Source: Candidatus Gastranaerophilales bacterium (GTDB lineage: Bacteria; Cyanobacteriota; Vampirovibrionia; Gastranaerophilales; Gastranaerophilaceae). From it: a stretch of 64,000 nucleotides of DNA. The notes under the pieces are model-generated. The model saw only the letters and a program-made list of their open reading frames with translations, searched no databases and was not told the DNA's origin. The stretch is from assembly GCA_944325735.1 (NCBI GenBank), contig CALVBI010000002.1, positions 62,001 through 126,000 on the forward strand. The letters run 5' to 3'. The stretch's first letter is position 1. Every line of letters begins with the position of its first letter. The translations under genes were made by a program, and so were the position numbers. This document shows positions 8,584 through 18,268 of the stretch, piece by piece.

Positions 8584-8607
8584 ATATAAATATTAATCAT
8601 AAACATA

Positions 8608-8638
8608 AATCAGTCGGCTAGTTAAACCGACTGATTTT
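8608..8638 (+). terminator. Intrinsic terminator
   Basis: AAATCAGTCGG pairs with CCGACTGATTT around a nine-base loop. It terminates the coiled-coil gene. Confidence 0.8.
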
Positions 8639-8721
8639 GTTATAATTGCTTATAGTTTTTTAACATATTGTTTGCAATTTATTTTGTTTGGTTTATTATG
8701 ATAACATAAGCCGATTTAATT

Positions 8722-8750
8722 AGAATGTGAGTTGTATCACATTCTTTTTT
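8722..8750 (+). terminator. Terminator-like hairpin in the rpmG leader
   Basis: AGAATGTGA pairs with TCACATTCT around a six-base loop and is followed by six T. It stands 47 bases before rpmG and after an earlier terminator (8608-8638). It could therefore be an attenuator of the rpmG-secE-nusG unit. A weak promoter-like TATGAT lies at 8697-8702. Confidence 0.6.
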
Positions 8751-8796
8751 AAAGAGGATTTAATTACTCAACAAATAAGTAAAAAGGAAAATAAAA

Positions 8797-8964
8797 ATGG
8801 GTATCAAAGGAAAAAATGACAGAATGGTAGTTCTAGCATGTGAAGACTGCAAAGAAAGAAACTACACAACTACTAAAAACAAAAAAAATATTAAAGAAAG
8901 ATTAGAATTGAGCAAATATTGCCCAACATGTAAAAAACATACTAATCACAAAGAAACAAAATAG
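8797..8964 (+). CDS. rpmG: Ribosomal protein bL33
   Basis: A 55-residue basic protein of the 50S subunit. It has the bL33 zinc-ribbon pattern with Cys15, Cys18, Cys42 and Cys45 (ACEDC and YCPTC), so it is the zinc-binding (C+) type. An AAGGA lies upstream of the ATG. The order rpmG, tRNA-Trp, secE, nusG, rplK, rplA is a classic conserved bacterial arrangement, which supports the call. Confidence 0.97.
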   Translation: MGIKGKNDRMVVLACEDCKERNYTTTKNKKNIKERLELSKYCPTCKKHTNHKETK

Positions 8965-9050
8965 TAATGAACTGTAATCGGAGGTCAGGAAGCTAAGTTT
9001 CTTGAAAAATTCTTGTCTTCTTGTCTTCCGTAAGCCGTTCTTCTTGGTGG

Positions 9051-9123
9051 GCGTCCTTAGTTCAGTTGGTAGAACGTCGGTCTCCAAAACCGGATGTCGA
9101 GGGTTCGAGTCCTTCAGGGCGCG
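9051..9123 (+). tRNA. trnW: tRNA-Trp (CCA)
   Basis: A 73-nt cloverleaf. The acceptor GCGTCCT pairs with AGGGCGC, the discriminator is G, and the anticodon stem-loop CGGTCTCCAAAACCG carries CCA. The T-loop is TTCGAGT. The 3' CCA is not encoded. It lies between rpmG and secE, as in many bacteria, and is probably processed from their transcript. Confidence 0.95.
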
Positions 9124-9153
9124 ATTTTAATTAAAACGTAAGGAAACAAAAAT

Positions 9154-9378
9154 ATGATAGGTGCAGAAAACCAAACACCGGCATGGTTAGAAAAATCAAC
9201 AAATTCAATAAGAACATACTTCAGAGGTGTAAGAACTGAATGGGGTAAAATCAGTTGGCCTGAACGTCGTCAGGTTATAGCTGAAACTGTTTTTGTTGTG
9301 GCTATTGTTTTTGTTTTTACCGTTGCAGTTTATTTAATGGATATAATTTTTAAAGGTTTACTCGGACTAATAAAATAG
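9154..9378 (+). CDS. secE: Preprotein translocase subunit SecE
   Basis: A 74-residue single-span inner-membrane protein that clamps SecY in the translocon. The amphipathic segment (RTEWGKISWPERRQVIAET, residues 28-46) followed by one hydrophobic helix (residues 47-70) is the SecE signature. The size matches the short form found outside enterobacteria. It is preceded by AAGGA and followed closely by nusG. Confidence 0.96.
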   Translation: MIGAENQTPAWLEKSTNSIRTYFRGVRTEWGKISWPERRQVIAETVFVVAIVFVFTVAVYLMDIIFKGLLGLIK

Positions 9379-9407
9379 TTCCTGTATACAAGATTAAAAG
9401 GTGGCTT

Positions 9408-10034
9408 ATGACTGAAAAAGAAAAATCTATGAAAGAGCAGTTAGACGAAGACAAAGCCCAAGAAGCTTTGGAAGCGCAAGCTGAAAATGAAGCTAAAGAA
9501 GCTAAGAAAAACCAAAAACGCTGGTATATAGTTCATACATATTCAGGTTATGAAAATAAAGTAAAAGTTAACCTTGAAAAACGTATTGAATACATGAATA
9601 TGGGAGATAAAATCTTTAGAATTGAAGTTCCTCAAAAAACTGTTACCCAAATGAAAGGTGGTAAAAAACAAGAACGTGAAGAAAAGATTTTCCCAGGATA
9701 TGTTCTAGTTGAAATGATTATGGATGAAGACAGCTGGTATGTAGTAAGACACACATCAGGTGTTACAAAATTCGTAGGATCAGCTAAAAAACCTATCCCT
9801 GCACGTGACAGTGAAATTAAAAAGATTATTAACCGCTCATCTTCAACTTCTCAAAAAATTGAACTTGATGTTAAAGCTGGTGATAAAGTTAGAATTACAT
9901 CTGGACCATTCGCAGACTTTATCGCTGATATTATTGAAGTTTATCCAGATAAATCAAAACTTCGTGCAAATGTTTCAATCTTCGGACGTGAAACTCCTGT
10001 TGAATTAGAATATAAACAAATTAACAAGCTGTAA
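9408..10034 (+). CDS. nusG: Transcription termination/antitermination factor NusG
   Basis: A 208-residue NusG, which binds RNA polymerase and couples it to Rho or the ribosome. An acidic extension of about 37 residues precedes the NGN domain (WYIVHTYSGYENKV through GYVLVEM and WYVVRHTSGVTKFVG). The KOW domain is near the end (AGDKVRITSGPFADF). AAGGTGG precedes the ATG. It is co-transcribed with secE and probably with the ribosomal genes downstream. Confidence 0.97.
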   Translation: MTEKEKSMKEQLDEDKAQEALEAQAENEAKEAKKNQKRWYIVHTYSGYENKVKVNLEKRIEYMNMGDKIFRIEVPQKTVTQMKGGKKQEREEKIFPGYVLVEMIMDEDSWYVVRHTSGVTKFVGSAKKPIPARDSEIKKIINRSSSTSQKIELDVKAGDKVRITSGPFADFIADIIEVYPDKSKLRANVSIFGRETPVELEYKQINKL

Positions 10035-10104
10035 TCAAAACTTGTTAAAGATGTCTACGTGCGTAGCACGAATATAAGCAAATTAACAAATTATAATAAT
10101 TAGT

Positions 10105-10172
10105 ACAAAAGATGTGGAAGGACCCTCCCCTAGAAAAGAGTAAAGGCGCGGAGACCGTTAGTACCACAAAAG
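10105..10172 (+). promoter_or_regulatory. Structured leader of rplK, candidate L1 operator
   Basis: The leader contains GATGTGGAAGGAC (10111-10123) and CCGTTAGTACCAC (10155-10167). Their outer GTGG and CCAC can pair around internal unpaired purines. Nearly the same two blocks flank a short hairpin in front of rplA. L1 is known to repress its own operon by binding an mRNA mimic of its rRNA site, so these are plausible operators. No structure prediction was run. Confidence 0.45.
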
Positions 10173-10181
10173 GAGAAAAAA

Positions 10182-10610
10182 ATGGCTAAAAAAGTAGTAG
10201 GAAAAATCAAGCTTCAAATCGAAGCAGGAAAAGCAAATCCATCACCACCAGTTGGTCCTGCATTAGGTCAACATGGTGTTAACATCATGGATTTCTGTAA
10301 GCAATTCAATGCTAAAACAGAATCACAAGCTGGATATATTATTCCGGTAGTAATTGATGTATACGAAGATAGAAGTTTTTCATTCATCGTAAAATCACCA
10401 CCGGCACCTGTACTTATTAAGAAAGCATTAAACCTTCCAAAAGGTTCAGCAGTTCCTAATAAAGACAAAGTTGGTGAAATTACTCAAGCACAACTTGAAG
10501 AAATCGCTAAAATTAAAATGAATGACTTAAATGCAACAACTATGGAAGCTGCAGTAAACATGATTAAAGGTTCTTGCAGAGCTATGGGTGTTACAGTTAA
10601 AGAAGGTTAG
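10182..10610 (+). CDS. rplK: Ribosomal protein uL11
   Basis: A 142-residue 50S protein of the GTPase-associated centre. The N-terminal signature is intact ([20 protein letters not shown], then [16 protein letters not shown]). The C-terminal rRNA-binding domain ends with [14 protein letters not shown] perfect AAGGAG precedes the ATG. It is followed by rplA after 46 bases that hold a second copy of the operator-like blocks. Confidence 0.98.
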   Translation: MAKKVVGKIKLQIEAGKANPSPPVGPALGQHGVNIMDFCKQFNAKTESQAGYIIPVVIDVYEDRSFSFIVKSPPAPVLIKKALNLPKGSAVPNKDKVGEITQAQLEEIAKIKMNDLNATTMEAAVNMIKGSCRAMGVTVKEG

Positions 10611-10651
10611 ATGGAAGGACGAAATGTCCGTTATTACCACGAAAGGAATTT
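10610..10651 (+). promoter_or_regulatory. Second operator-like hairpin before rplA
   Basis: GATGGAAGGAC, a GAAAT loop, then GTCCGTTATTACCAC. GGAC/GTCC form an inner stem and TGG/CCA an outer stem around AA and GTTATTA. It matches the element before rplK and ends just before the rplA Shine-Dalgarno sequence. Confidence 0.45.
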
Positions 10652-10656
10652 AAAAA

Positions 10657-11382
10657 ATGTCAAAATTAACTAAAAAACAAAAGAAAATGCAGGAAATGTT
10701 GGAAGGTTTTACTCAACCAGCTACTGCAGTAGATACAATTAAAAAATTAAAAGAAATTTCAAAAGAAGTTTCAAAATTTAACGAAACAGTAGAATGCCAC
10801 ATGAGATTAGGTATTGATGTTCGTCAAGCAGACCAACAAATCAGATCAACAGTTGTATTACCTGCAGGTCTAGGTAAAACTGTTAAAGTTTGTGTAATCG
10901 CAAAAGGACCTAAAGCTACAGAAGCTAAAGAAGCTGGAGCTGATTACGCAGGAGCTGAAGAAATTATTGATAAAATTTCAGGCGGCTGGTTTGATTTCGA
11001 TACATTAATTGCAACTCCTGATTGTATGGGTATGTTGGGTAAATTAGGTCGTGTTTTAGGACCTAAAGGTTTAATGCCAAACCCAAAAACTGGAACAGTT
11101 ACAATGGATGTAGCTAAAGCTGTTAAAGATGCTAAAGCTGGTAAAGTTGAATACAGAGCTGACAAACAAGGTATGATTCACTGCCCTGTTGGTAAAATTG
11201 AATTCAGCGAAGAAGACTTGCTTAAAAACTACGCAACTCTTGCAGATGCAGTATTGAGAGCAAAACCAGCTTCTGCAAAAGGTACATTTGTTAAATCAGT
11301 ATACCTTTCAACAACAATGGGACCTGGTATCAAATTAGATCCTAAAAACTTTGCAGCAGAAGTTAAAGAATTAATGGCGTAA
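10657..11382 (+). CDS. rplA: Ribosomal protein uL1
   Basis: A 241-residue protein of the L1 stalk, which moves with the E-site tRNA and usually autoregulates its operon. Typical segments are present: [40 protein letters not shown], and the C-terminal [11 protein letters not shown]. Length and end agree with the family. AAAGGA precedes the ATG. It is the last gene of this unit, before a strong terminator. Confidence 0.98.
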   Translation: MSKLTKKQKKMQEMLEGFTQPATAVDTIKKLKEISKEVSKFNETVECHMRLGIDVRQADQQIRSTVVLPAGLGKTVKVCVIAKGPKATEAKEAGADYAGAEEIIDKISGGWFDFDTLIATPDCMGMLGKLGRVLGPKGLMPNPKTGTVTMDVAKAVKDAKAGKVEYRADKQGMIHCPVGKIEFSEEDLLKNYATLADAVLRAKPASAKGTFVKSVYLSTTMGPGIKLDPKNFAAEVKELMA

Positions 11383-11400
11383 GCTATTTAAAAATATAAA

Positions 11401-11431
11401 AAAGCTCCTCTTTTTTAGAGGGGCTTTTTTA
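11401..11431 (+). terminator. Intrinsic terminator after rplA
   Basis: AAAGCTCCTC pairs with GAGGGGCTTT around a T-rich loop, followed by six T. Confidence 0.9.
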
Positions 11432-11476
11432 TTATGTAGAGATTATAATGTTTGTGTATTAATGTAAGCAAGAGTA

Positions 11477-11505
11477 TTGTATTTGGATTATATTTTGCTT
11501 ATAAT
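11477..11505 (+). promoter_or_regulatory. Promoter of kdsA, leaderless architecture
   Basis: TTGTAT at 11477-11482, a 17-base spacer and TATAAT at 11500-11505. Six bases (TTAGTT) separate the -10 box from the ATG at 11512, and there is no Shine-Dalgarno sequence. Confidence 0.65.
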
Positions 11506-11511
11506 TTAGTT

Positions 11512-12333
11512 ATGGATATGAAAACTATTAAATTGAGAGACTTTGAAATAGGCGATGATAAACTTACAATTATCGCAGGGCCTTGTGCTGCAGAAAGTCA
11601 AGAAATTCTTGATGAGACTGCAAAAGGTTTGAAAGAAATTACTAAAAAATTAGGTATTAATTTTATATTTAAATCATCTTTTGATAAAGCTAACAGATCA
11701 TCTATATATTCTTATAGAGGACCAGGGCTTGATAAAGGTTTAGAAATGCTTCAGTCTGTAAAAGATAAATTTGATATTCCTATTGTGACTGATATTCATA
11801 CACCTGATCAGGCTGAACCTGTAAGTAAAGTAGTTGATATGTTACAAATACCTGCTTTTTTGTGTCGTCAAACAGATTTACTGGTTGCTGCTGCTAAAAC
11901 TGATAAAATTGTTAATATCAAAAAAGGACAATTTTTAGCTCCTGAGCAGATGGGACAGTTAGTTAAAAAAGTTGAAGATAGCGGAAATAATAATATCTTA
12001 TTAACAGATAGAGGCTGTTCTTTTGGCTATAATAATTTAGTTGTTGACTTTAGAGCGATCCCAATTATGCAGACATTTGGCTATCCTGTTGTATTTGACG
12101 CTACTCATAGTGTTCAATTACCTGGTGCTCAAGGAACTTGTTCCGGTGGTGACAGAAGATTTGTCCCAACTCTTGCTAAAGCTGCTGTGGCTGCTGGTGC
12201 AAATGCTTTATTTTTTGAGGTTCACCCAGATCCTGATAAGGCAAAATGTGACGGACCTAATATGCTTTATCTTAAAGATGCAGAAAATGTATTTAGAATT
12301 TGCAAAGAAATTTTTGAACTTGTAAGAAAATAG
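11512..12333 (+). CDS. kdsA: 3-deoxy-8-phosphooctulonate (KDO-8-P) synthase
   Basis: Condenses phosphoenolpyruvate with arabinose 5-phosphate to form KDO 8-phosphate for the lipopolysaccharide core, so the cell has an LPS outer membrane. The 273-residue protein shows IIAGPCAAES, FKSSFDKANRSS, LCRQTDLLVAAA, LLTDRGCSFGY and the metal-site region FDATHSVQLPG. The start is the ATG directly downstream of a -10 box. A longer frame from 11452 would put the promoter inside the gene. It is followed after 12 bases by the MBL hydrolase. Confidence 0.95.
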   Translation: MDMKTIKLRDFEIGDDKLTIIAGPCAAESQEILDETAKGLKEITKKLGINFIFKSSFDKANRSSIYSYRGPGLDKGLEMLQSVKDKFDIPIVTDIHTPDQAEPVSKVVDMLQIPAFLCRQTDLLVAAAKTDKIVNIKKGQFLAPEQMGQLVKKVEDSGNNNILLTDRGCSFGYNNLVVDFRAIPIMQTFGYPVVFDATHSVQLPGAQGTCSGGDRRFVPTLAKAAVAAGANALFFEVHPDPDKAKCDGPNMLYLKDAENVFRICKEIFELVRK

Positions 12334-12345
12334 AGTTGTAGTCGA

Positions 12346-12969
12346 ATGGGAATTAAAATAAAACAATTTATAGCAGGTCAGTTAGAAAATAATATGTATC
12401 TTGTCATGGATGAAGATACTAAAAAAGCTGTATTAATTGATGCTACAGAGTTAATCCCAGAAATTACAGATACAGTTAAACAATTAGGTGCAGATGTTCA
12501 ATATATTTTGCTGACTCATGGTCATTTTGACCATATTATGGGACTTAATGCATTGAAAAAAGAATTGAATGCTGAGGCTTTAATTTGCAAAGATGATCTT
12601 GTAATTTCTGATAATATCAATGAGTTTACAAGACTTTTTAATTGGCCAGATAGTGTTCCGCCTGTTTATGAAAAATATATTAAAGACGGTGATATTATCA
12701 CTGTTGGAAATATGAATATAAAAGTTATTCATACTCCAGGTCATACAGAGGGTGGGGTATGTTATTTAATTGAAGATAATTTATTCTCTGGTGATACTTT
12801 GTTTAGAGGAAGTGTTGGGAGAACTGATTTATTCGGTGGTAATTTTTCAAAACTTTCTGACAGTATTAAAAATAAATTGTTTAAACTTGATACTGATATT
12901 AAAGTATTTCCGGGGCATGGTCCTATGACTACTATAGGATACGAAAAAAAATATAATGAAATATTATAA
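12346..12969 (+). CDS. Metallo-beta-lactamase fold hydrolase (glyoxalase II-like)
   Basis: A 207-residue cytoplasmic hydrolase. The MBL metal ligands are all visible: THGHFDH (His58, His60, Asp62, His63), PGHTEGG (His133), SGDTLF (Asp150) and GHGPMTT (His191). This short glyoxalase II-like class acts on thioesters or related compounds; the actual substrate cannot be told from sequence. It lies 12 bases after kdsA and 32 bases before pheS, so the three probably share an operon. The ATG lacks an obvious Shine-Dalgarno sequence. Confidence 0.85.
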   Translation: MGIKIKQFIAGQLENNMYLVMDEDTKKAVLIDATELIPEITDTVKQLGADVQYILLTHGHFDHIMGLNALKKELNAEALICKDDLVISDNINEFTRLFNWPDSVPPVYEKYIKDGDIITVGNMNIKVIHTPGHTEGGVCYLIEDNLFSGDTLFRGSVGRTDLFGGNFSKLSDSIKNKLFKLDTDIKVFPGHGPMTTIGYEKKYNEIL

Positions 12970-13001
12970 AGTCATTAAATGACAATATGAGGACATAACA
13001 A

Positions 13002-14036
13002 ATGAAAGAACAATTAGAAAAAATATATGCTTGTGCAACAGAAGATTTATCAAAAGCTTCATCAATTTCTGATATTGAAGAAATTAGAGGTAAATATTTA
13101 AGTCGTAAGGGAGAGTTTAACGAGATTAAGAAAAATCTTAAAAACCTTTCTGATGAAGATAAAAGAGTTGTTGGAGCATTAGCAAATGAAATTACTCAAA
13201 AATTGGAAAATGCTCTAAAGGATAAGCACAATGAATTTTATAAAAAAGAATTAAATGAAAAGTTGATGAAAGAAAGAATTGATGTTACTTTGCCAGGTAA
13301 GTTCACTCCTCAAGGAAGAGTTCATCTTCTGACATCTACTACAAATGAAATTGTTCAAATTTTCCAAAGTTTGGGATTTTCTGTTGTTCCTCAGGAAAAT
13401 TCTCCAGAAGTAGAAACTGAATATTATAACTTTGATGCATTAAATGTTCCAAAAGATCACCCTGCACGTGATGTTCAGGATACTTTCTATACCGAAATTG
13501 CTAAAAATGTTGTATTAAGAAGTCAGACTTCTGGTGCTCAAATTCATGCTATGGAAGGTAAAAATCCTCCTATCAGAGTTATTTCTCCCGGTAGAGTTTA
13601 TAGAAATGAAAATATTAATGCTCGTAAAAATAATTTATTCCACCAAATTGAAGGTTTGTATGTAGATAAAGATATAACTTTCGGTGATTTAAAAGGAGTT
13701 TTGAATGAATTTATTCGAGTATACTTTGGAACAAGCCGTCCTACAAGATTCAGAAGCAGCTTTTTCCCATTTACAGAACCATCAGCTGAAGTTGATGTTC
13801 AATGTATTATGTGTGAGGGTAAAGGATGCAGAACATGTTCAGGAACAGGCTGGTTAGAAATCCTTGGTTGTGGAATGGTTGATCCTAACGTATTAAAAGG
13901 TGTAGGAATTGATCCAGATGTATATTCTGGTTTTGCATTTGGTATGGGGGTAGAAAGACTTGCAATGTTAAAATATGCAGTTGATGATATTCGCCTATTC
14001 TTTAATAATGATGAAAGATTTTTAAAACAATTCTAA
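13002..14036 (+). CDS. pheS: Phenylalanine-tRNA ligase alpha subunit
   Basis: The catalytic alpha chain of the class II PheRS tetramer, 344 residues, a normal length. An N-terminal coiled coil (residues 1-85) binds tRNA. Class II motifs follow: HPARDVQDTFY, motif 2 (SPGRVYRNENINARKNNLFHQIEG) and motif 3 (FGMGVERLAML). A cysteine cluster (CIMCEGKGCRTC) in the insertion is typical. No pheT follows in this window. Its stop overlaps the stop of the convergent pilin gene by three bases. Confidence 0.97.
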   Translation: MKEQLEKIYACATEDLSKASSISDIEEIRGKYLSRKGEFNEIKKNLKNLSDEDKRVVGALANEITQKLENALKDKHNEFYKKELNEKLMKERIDVTLPGKFTPQGRVHLLTSTTNEIVQIFQSLGFSVVPQENSPEVETEYYNFDALNVPKDHPARDVQDTFYTEIAKNVVLRSQTSGAQIHAMEGKNPPIRVISPGRVYRNENINARKNNLFHQIEGLYVDKDITFGDLKGVLNEFIRVYFGTSRPTRFRSSFFPFTEPSAEVDVQCIMCEGKGCRTCSGTGWLEILGCGMVDPNVLKGVGIDPDVYSGFAFGMGVERLAMLKYAVDDIRLFFNNDERFLKQF

Positions 14037-14748
14037 TTTATGATTTCATAATTTAAAGTATTGCCAGTTATGGCATCATAGAAATCACCTTGGAATTGAA
14101 TAAATTTTTCAGGATTTATAATAAAAGAAAAAGTGTCCGCACCATATTGGTTCGGGCCTTTTTCTCCATTAGTGTCGAAAAATATTAATCCACATTGATT
14201 ACTATAATTATAAATTGGATTTCCATCTGCATCGGTTGTGCCGGAATCAAATTTAGACAGACAATTTCCTCCAACATTCCTTGTATTATATGACATAATT
14301 GCTATTGTTGCACCATCAATAAGTATTGCTTTTGCTTGTGCATGAGAAGTGTAAAAATTATAACTCTCGCCTGAATTTTTTTGAGGTTTTGTCCCTTTTG
14401 CCCAACATCCGTTTTTTGTTCCGCAGTTCTGTGTGACTTGTATATATTTTGTCAAATCGTTTAATACCTGCTCGCTTGAATTTTCAAAAATCACAGAATA
14501 GTCACTGTATCCTGATTCTGCTTTTAACGAATTAAAAGCATTTGATATTGTTGAAAATGTTTTTTTTGATTGTGTAATAAGTACCTGATCTCTATATTTC
14601 CCAACGAGCGCAGGCATTGTCATCGCAGCAACTATGCCAATAATTCCTAATGTGATTAGGACTTCTGCTAATGTAAAACCCTTTAACCCCTTAAAATAAG
14701 CGACCTTCGCGGGGGGGGGGCAACCCTTAACGCTTTGAAATCAATCAT
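14033..14748 (-). CDS. Type IV pilin-like protein with a 10-C tract, out of frame as sequenced
   Basis: From the ATG at 14748 (minus strand, AAGGAGG seven bases upstream) translation begins MIDFKALRVA and enters ten C (plus-strand G 14711-14720). As sequenced it stops after 21 codons. With eleven (or eight) C the frame opens through KGLKG|FTLAEVLITLGIIGIVA into a 238-residue pilin-like protein. Nine C also gives an early stop. The body has the family motif NGEKGPNQYGADTFSF and paired cysteines. No alternative start lies between tract and signal, so expression depends on tract length. Pilin identity is firm; the phase-variation reading is inferred, and a sequencing error in the homopolymer is possible. 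Confidence 0.75.
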
Positions 14749-14768
14749 TTTAGCCTCCTTTGTTTATT

Positions 14769-14797
14769 ATTATAAACTTTTATTTTAATTTTTTCAA
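14769..14797 (-). promoter_or_regulatory. Promoter of the poly-C pilin gene
   Basis: On the minus strand TTGAAA (14792-14797) and TATAAT (14769-14774) are 17 bases apart, just upstream of AAGGAGG and the ATG at 14748. Confidence 0.75.
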
Positions 14798-14801
14798 GTG
14801 T

Positions 14802-15860
14802 TTATTTTACGACTTTGTGAAGTCCGTGAGGTTTGTCAACATTTCTGCCTAAGTCAGTTGCTATTTCTAGTGCTAGTAATTGTGCAATCACAACTAAACA
14901 GAATGATTTTACTATTTCACTTTCACAATTTATGTCAATGCTAAATTTTGGATTAATTTTATCATTTGTGCAGCCTATTATGCAAAGAGGAGGATTATAA
15001 TCTTCTTCTATTTTGCATAAATTTTTTATTGCTGTGTAATTTAATTCATTTACTGAAATATGAATTAGAGCAGGTTTGTTGTTTAATATTGCAACATGTC
15101 CGTGCATAAATTCACCTAAAATATTAGAATATACATTAATATATGATGTTTCTTTTATTTTTAATGATGCTTCTTTTGCTATTGCATAAGATATTCCATC
15201 TGCTGTTATTACTATATTTTTATATTTAGATAGGAATTTAGCCATCTCTTTGATTTCAGGTTGTAATTCATATGTCTTTGAGATGAATGAAGATAATGTT
15301 TTTAACTCATTCAGATAAATTGAAATATCTTGACCTTTATGGGCTGCATATTTTAGTACAAGTAAAGTGCAGCAAAGCATTTGAGTTGTTAATGATTTTG
15401 TTGCCGCAATACTTTTTTCTTCTCCAGCACAACAATCAATTTTGAAATCAGATGCTTCCCAAATTGTAGAGCCTTTTTTGTTTGTAATACATAGAGTTTT
15501 CATCCCTAATTCTTTAGCTTTTTTTAAAGCCGAATTAGTATCAGATGTTTCTCCTGATTGGGTTATAAATACATATAGAATGTCATTGTCATGAGGTACT
15601 GCAGATTTTAGCAGGAACTCGCTTGAATAAATAGCTCTAGCTTCCATTCCTGCGATATTCCCGAATAAATCTGCTGCAAATCTTGCACAATGATAAGATG
15701 AACCGCTAGCTACGAAAACTATTTTTTGAACATCTGTAGGAATATCAAATAATATGTAATTATTATCATTCACATGAGTTCTTAGTAAGTTATCAAGAAC
15801 TTCTGCTTGTTCGAATATTTCAGTTTCCATGCTGGTTTTTTGTCTATCTTTGAAAAACAT
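14802..15860 (-). CDS. SIS-domain sugar isomerase, GlmS-like without glutaminase domain
   Basis: A 352-residue protein with two SIS domains as in the isomerase half of glucosamine-6-phosphate synthase. FVASGSSYHCARF and TQSGETSDT match GlmS sugar-phosphate binding loops, KSIAATKSLTTQ matches the second loop, and the C-terminus DKPHGLHKVVK parallels the GlmS tail. The N-terminal glutamine amidotransferase domain is absent, so it cannot use glutamine like GlmS. It may be a deaminase/isomerase of amino sugars or use ammonia. AGAGAGG precedes the ATG. It lies 24 bases after gatB on the same strand. Confidence 0.85.
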   Translation of the reverse strand: MFFKDRQKTSMETEIFEQAEVLDNLLRTHVNDNNYILFDIPTDVQKIVFVASGSSYHCARFAADLFGNIAGMEARAIYSSEFLLKSAVPHDNDILYVFITQSGETSDTNSALKKAKELGMKTLCITNKKGSTIWEASDFKIDCCAGEEKSIAATKSLTTQMLCCTLLVLKYAAHKGQDISIYLNELKTLSSFISKTYELQPEIKEMAKFLSKYKNIVITADGISYAIAKEASLKIKETSYINVYSNILGEFMHGHVAILNNKPALIHISVNELNYTAIKNLCKIEEDYNPPLCIIGCTNDKINPKFSIDINCESEIVKSFCLVVIAQLLALEIATDLGRNVDKPHGLHKVVK

Positions 15861-15884
15861 TTGACCTCTCTTGGCTAATTAATT

Positions 15885-17327
<1,443 letters not shown>

Positions 17328-17465
17328 TTTATTCCCTCTTTATAAATTTTCTTGTTTTTATAAAATTTGTTTGCTTTTATTTCAAAATAATTTTATAATT
17401 TCGATAGTTTGTCTACTTATTTATGGCACTATTTTATCATAAACAAAGATTTATAGCAAAGGGTA

Positions 17466-18233
17466 TTAGTAGTTCATTTGCCAGCTTTCTTCCATAATTC
17501 TAGCGGCACAACCGTCACCACTTACATTTTCAGGAGCATCATTTAATATTCCATCTCCTGCACACAATTCTTTATTGTTTCTCCAATAGTTGCTTCCAGA
17601 TGTATTTCCGGAAAATGCTTTTGCATAATCTCTACCATATAATGGGTATAAGTGGCCATTTTGTCCAACTATAAATTTAAATATATCGCGGCCATATTGA
17701 TTTGGTCTGCGTTCACTATTAACATCTATTAAAACTTCTGCACAAAGGTTGTTTATTGTACTGATATATTGGTGAGCTACAGGTATGCAACCTTTAGGTT
17801 CAACAAGATACATAACTCCATCTGGTGTCATGAATTTAAATCCGCTTGTTGAACGCCAATCTGAATTTGTTGTGAGAAATGTATCTCTTGGCTTAAGATA
17901 TTTAGATTTGATTGTTGGCATCATTGCTGTTCCGGTTTTAGCAATTTTTATTATACGAATTGATTTTCTCATTTCTTCTTCAAATTTATTATTCCAAGCA
18001 TTGTCTGAACTTGTACTATCAAATACGCCAGTGCAATCAATGTCCGTACATTCATATCTAAACATTATATTTTGCATTGCTTGCTCAAATTGGCTTAAAG
18101 ATTTTTCAAGCTGAGCAACATACTCTTTTTCGTGATAAAGAGCAACTACTCCCGGCATTGTAAGAGCAGCTACAACTCCTATTACAGTCATAGTTATCAT
18201 AACTTCAGCAAAGTTAAATGCTTTTCTTTTCAA
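17466..18233 (-). CDS. Type IV pilin-like protein without homopolymer leader
   Basis: A 255-residue pseudopilin. The leader is KRKA, then FNFAEVMITMTVIGVVAALTMPG. The -1 residue is Ala instead of the usual Gly, but Glu at +5 is kept. The body has paired cysteines, the family motif NSERRPNQYGRDIFKF, and a C-terminus CAARIMEESWQMNY similar to CFGKILNDNWEMTY of the pilins at 41 and 48 kb. I chose TTG at 18233, six bases after GGAG; a TTG at 18245 would add MEPG. Unlike its relatives it has no G/C tract and looks constitutively in frame. It sits between gatB and folP. Confidence 0.8.
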   Translation of the reverse strand: MKRKAFNFAEVMITMTVIGVVAALTMPGVVALYHEKEYVAQLEKSLSQFEQAMQNIMFRYECTDIDCTGVFDSTSSDNAWNNKFEEEMRKSIRIIKIAKTGTAMMPTIKSKYLKPRDTFLTTNSDWRSTSGFKFMTPDGVMYLVEPKGCIPVAHQYISTINNLCAEVLIDVNSERRPNQYGRDIFKFIVGQNGHLYPLYGRDYAKAFSGNTSGSNYWRNNKELCAGDGILNDAPENVSGDGCAARIMEESWQMNY

Positions 18234-18268
18234 ACCAGGCTCCAATCAAATTACATTTTTATTATAAA

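Noticed and set aside
9805-10008. Open frame inside nusG in another frame
   Set aside because: It lies entirely within a well-supported NusG coding sequence and has no ribosome site or family features.
17466-18233. Homopolymer switch at the 17.5-kb pilin
   Set aside because: No G or C tract occurs upstream and the gene is in frame from its SD-led TTG.
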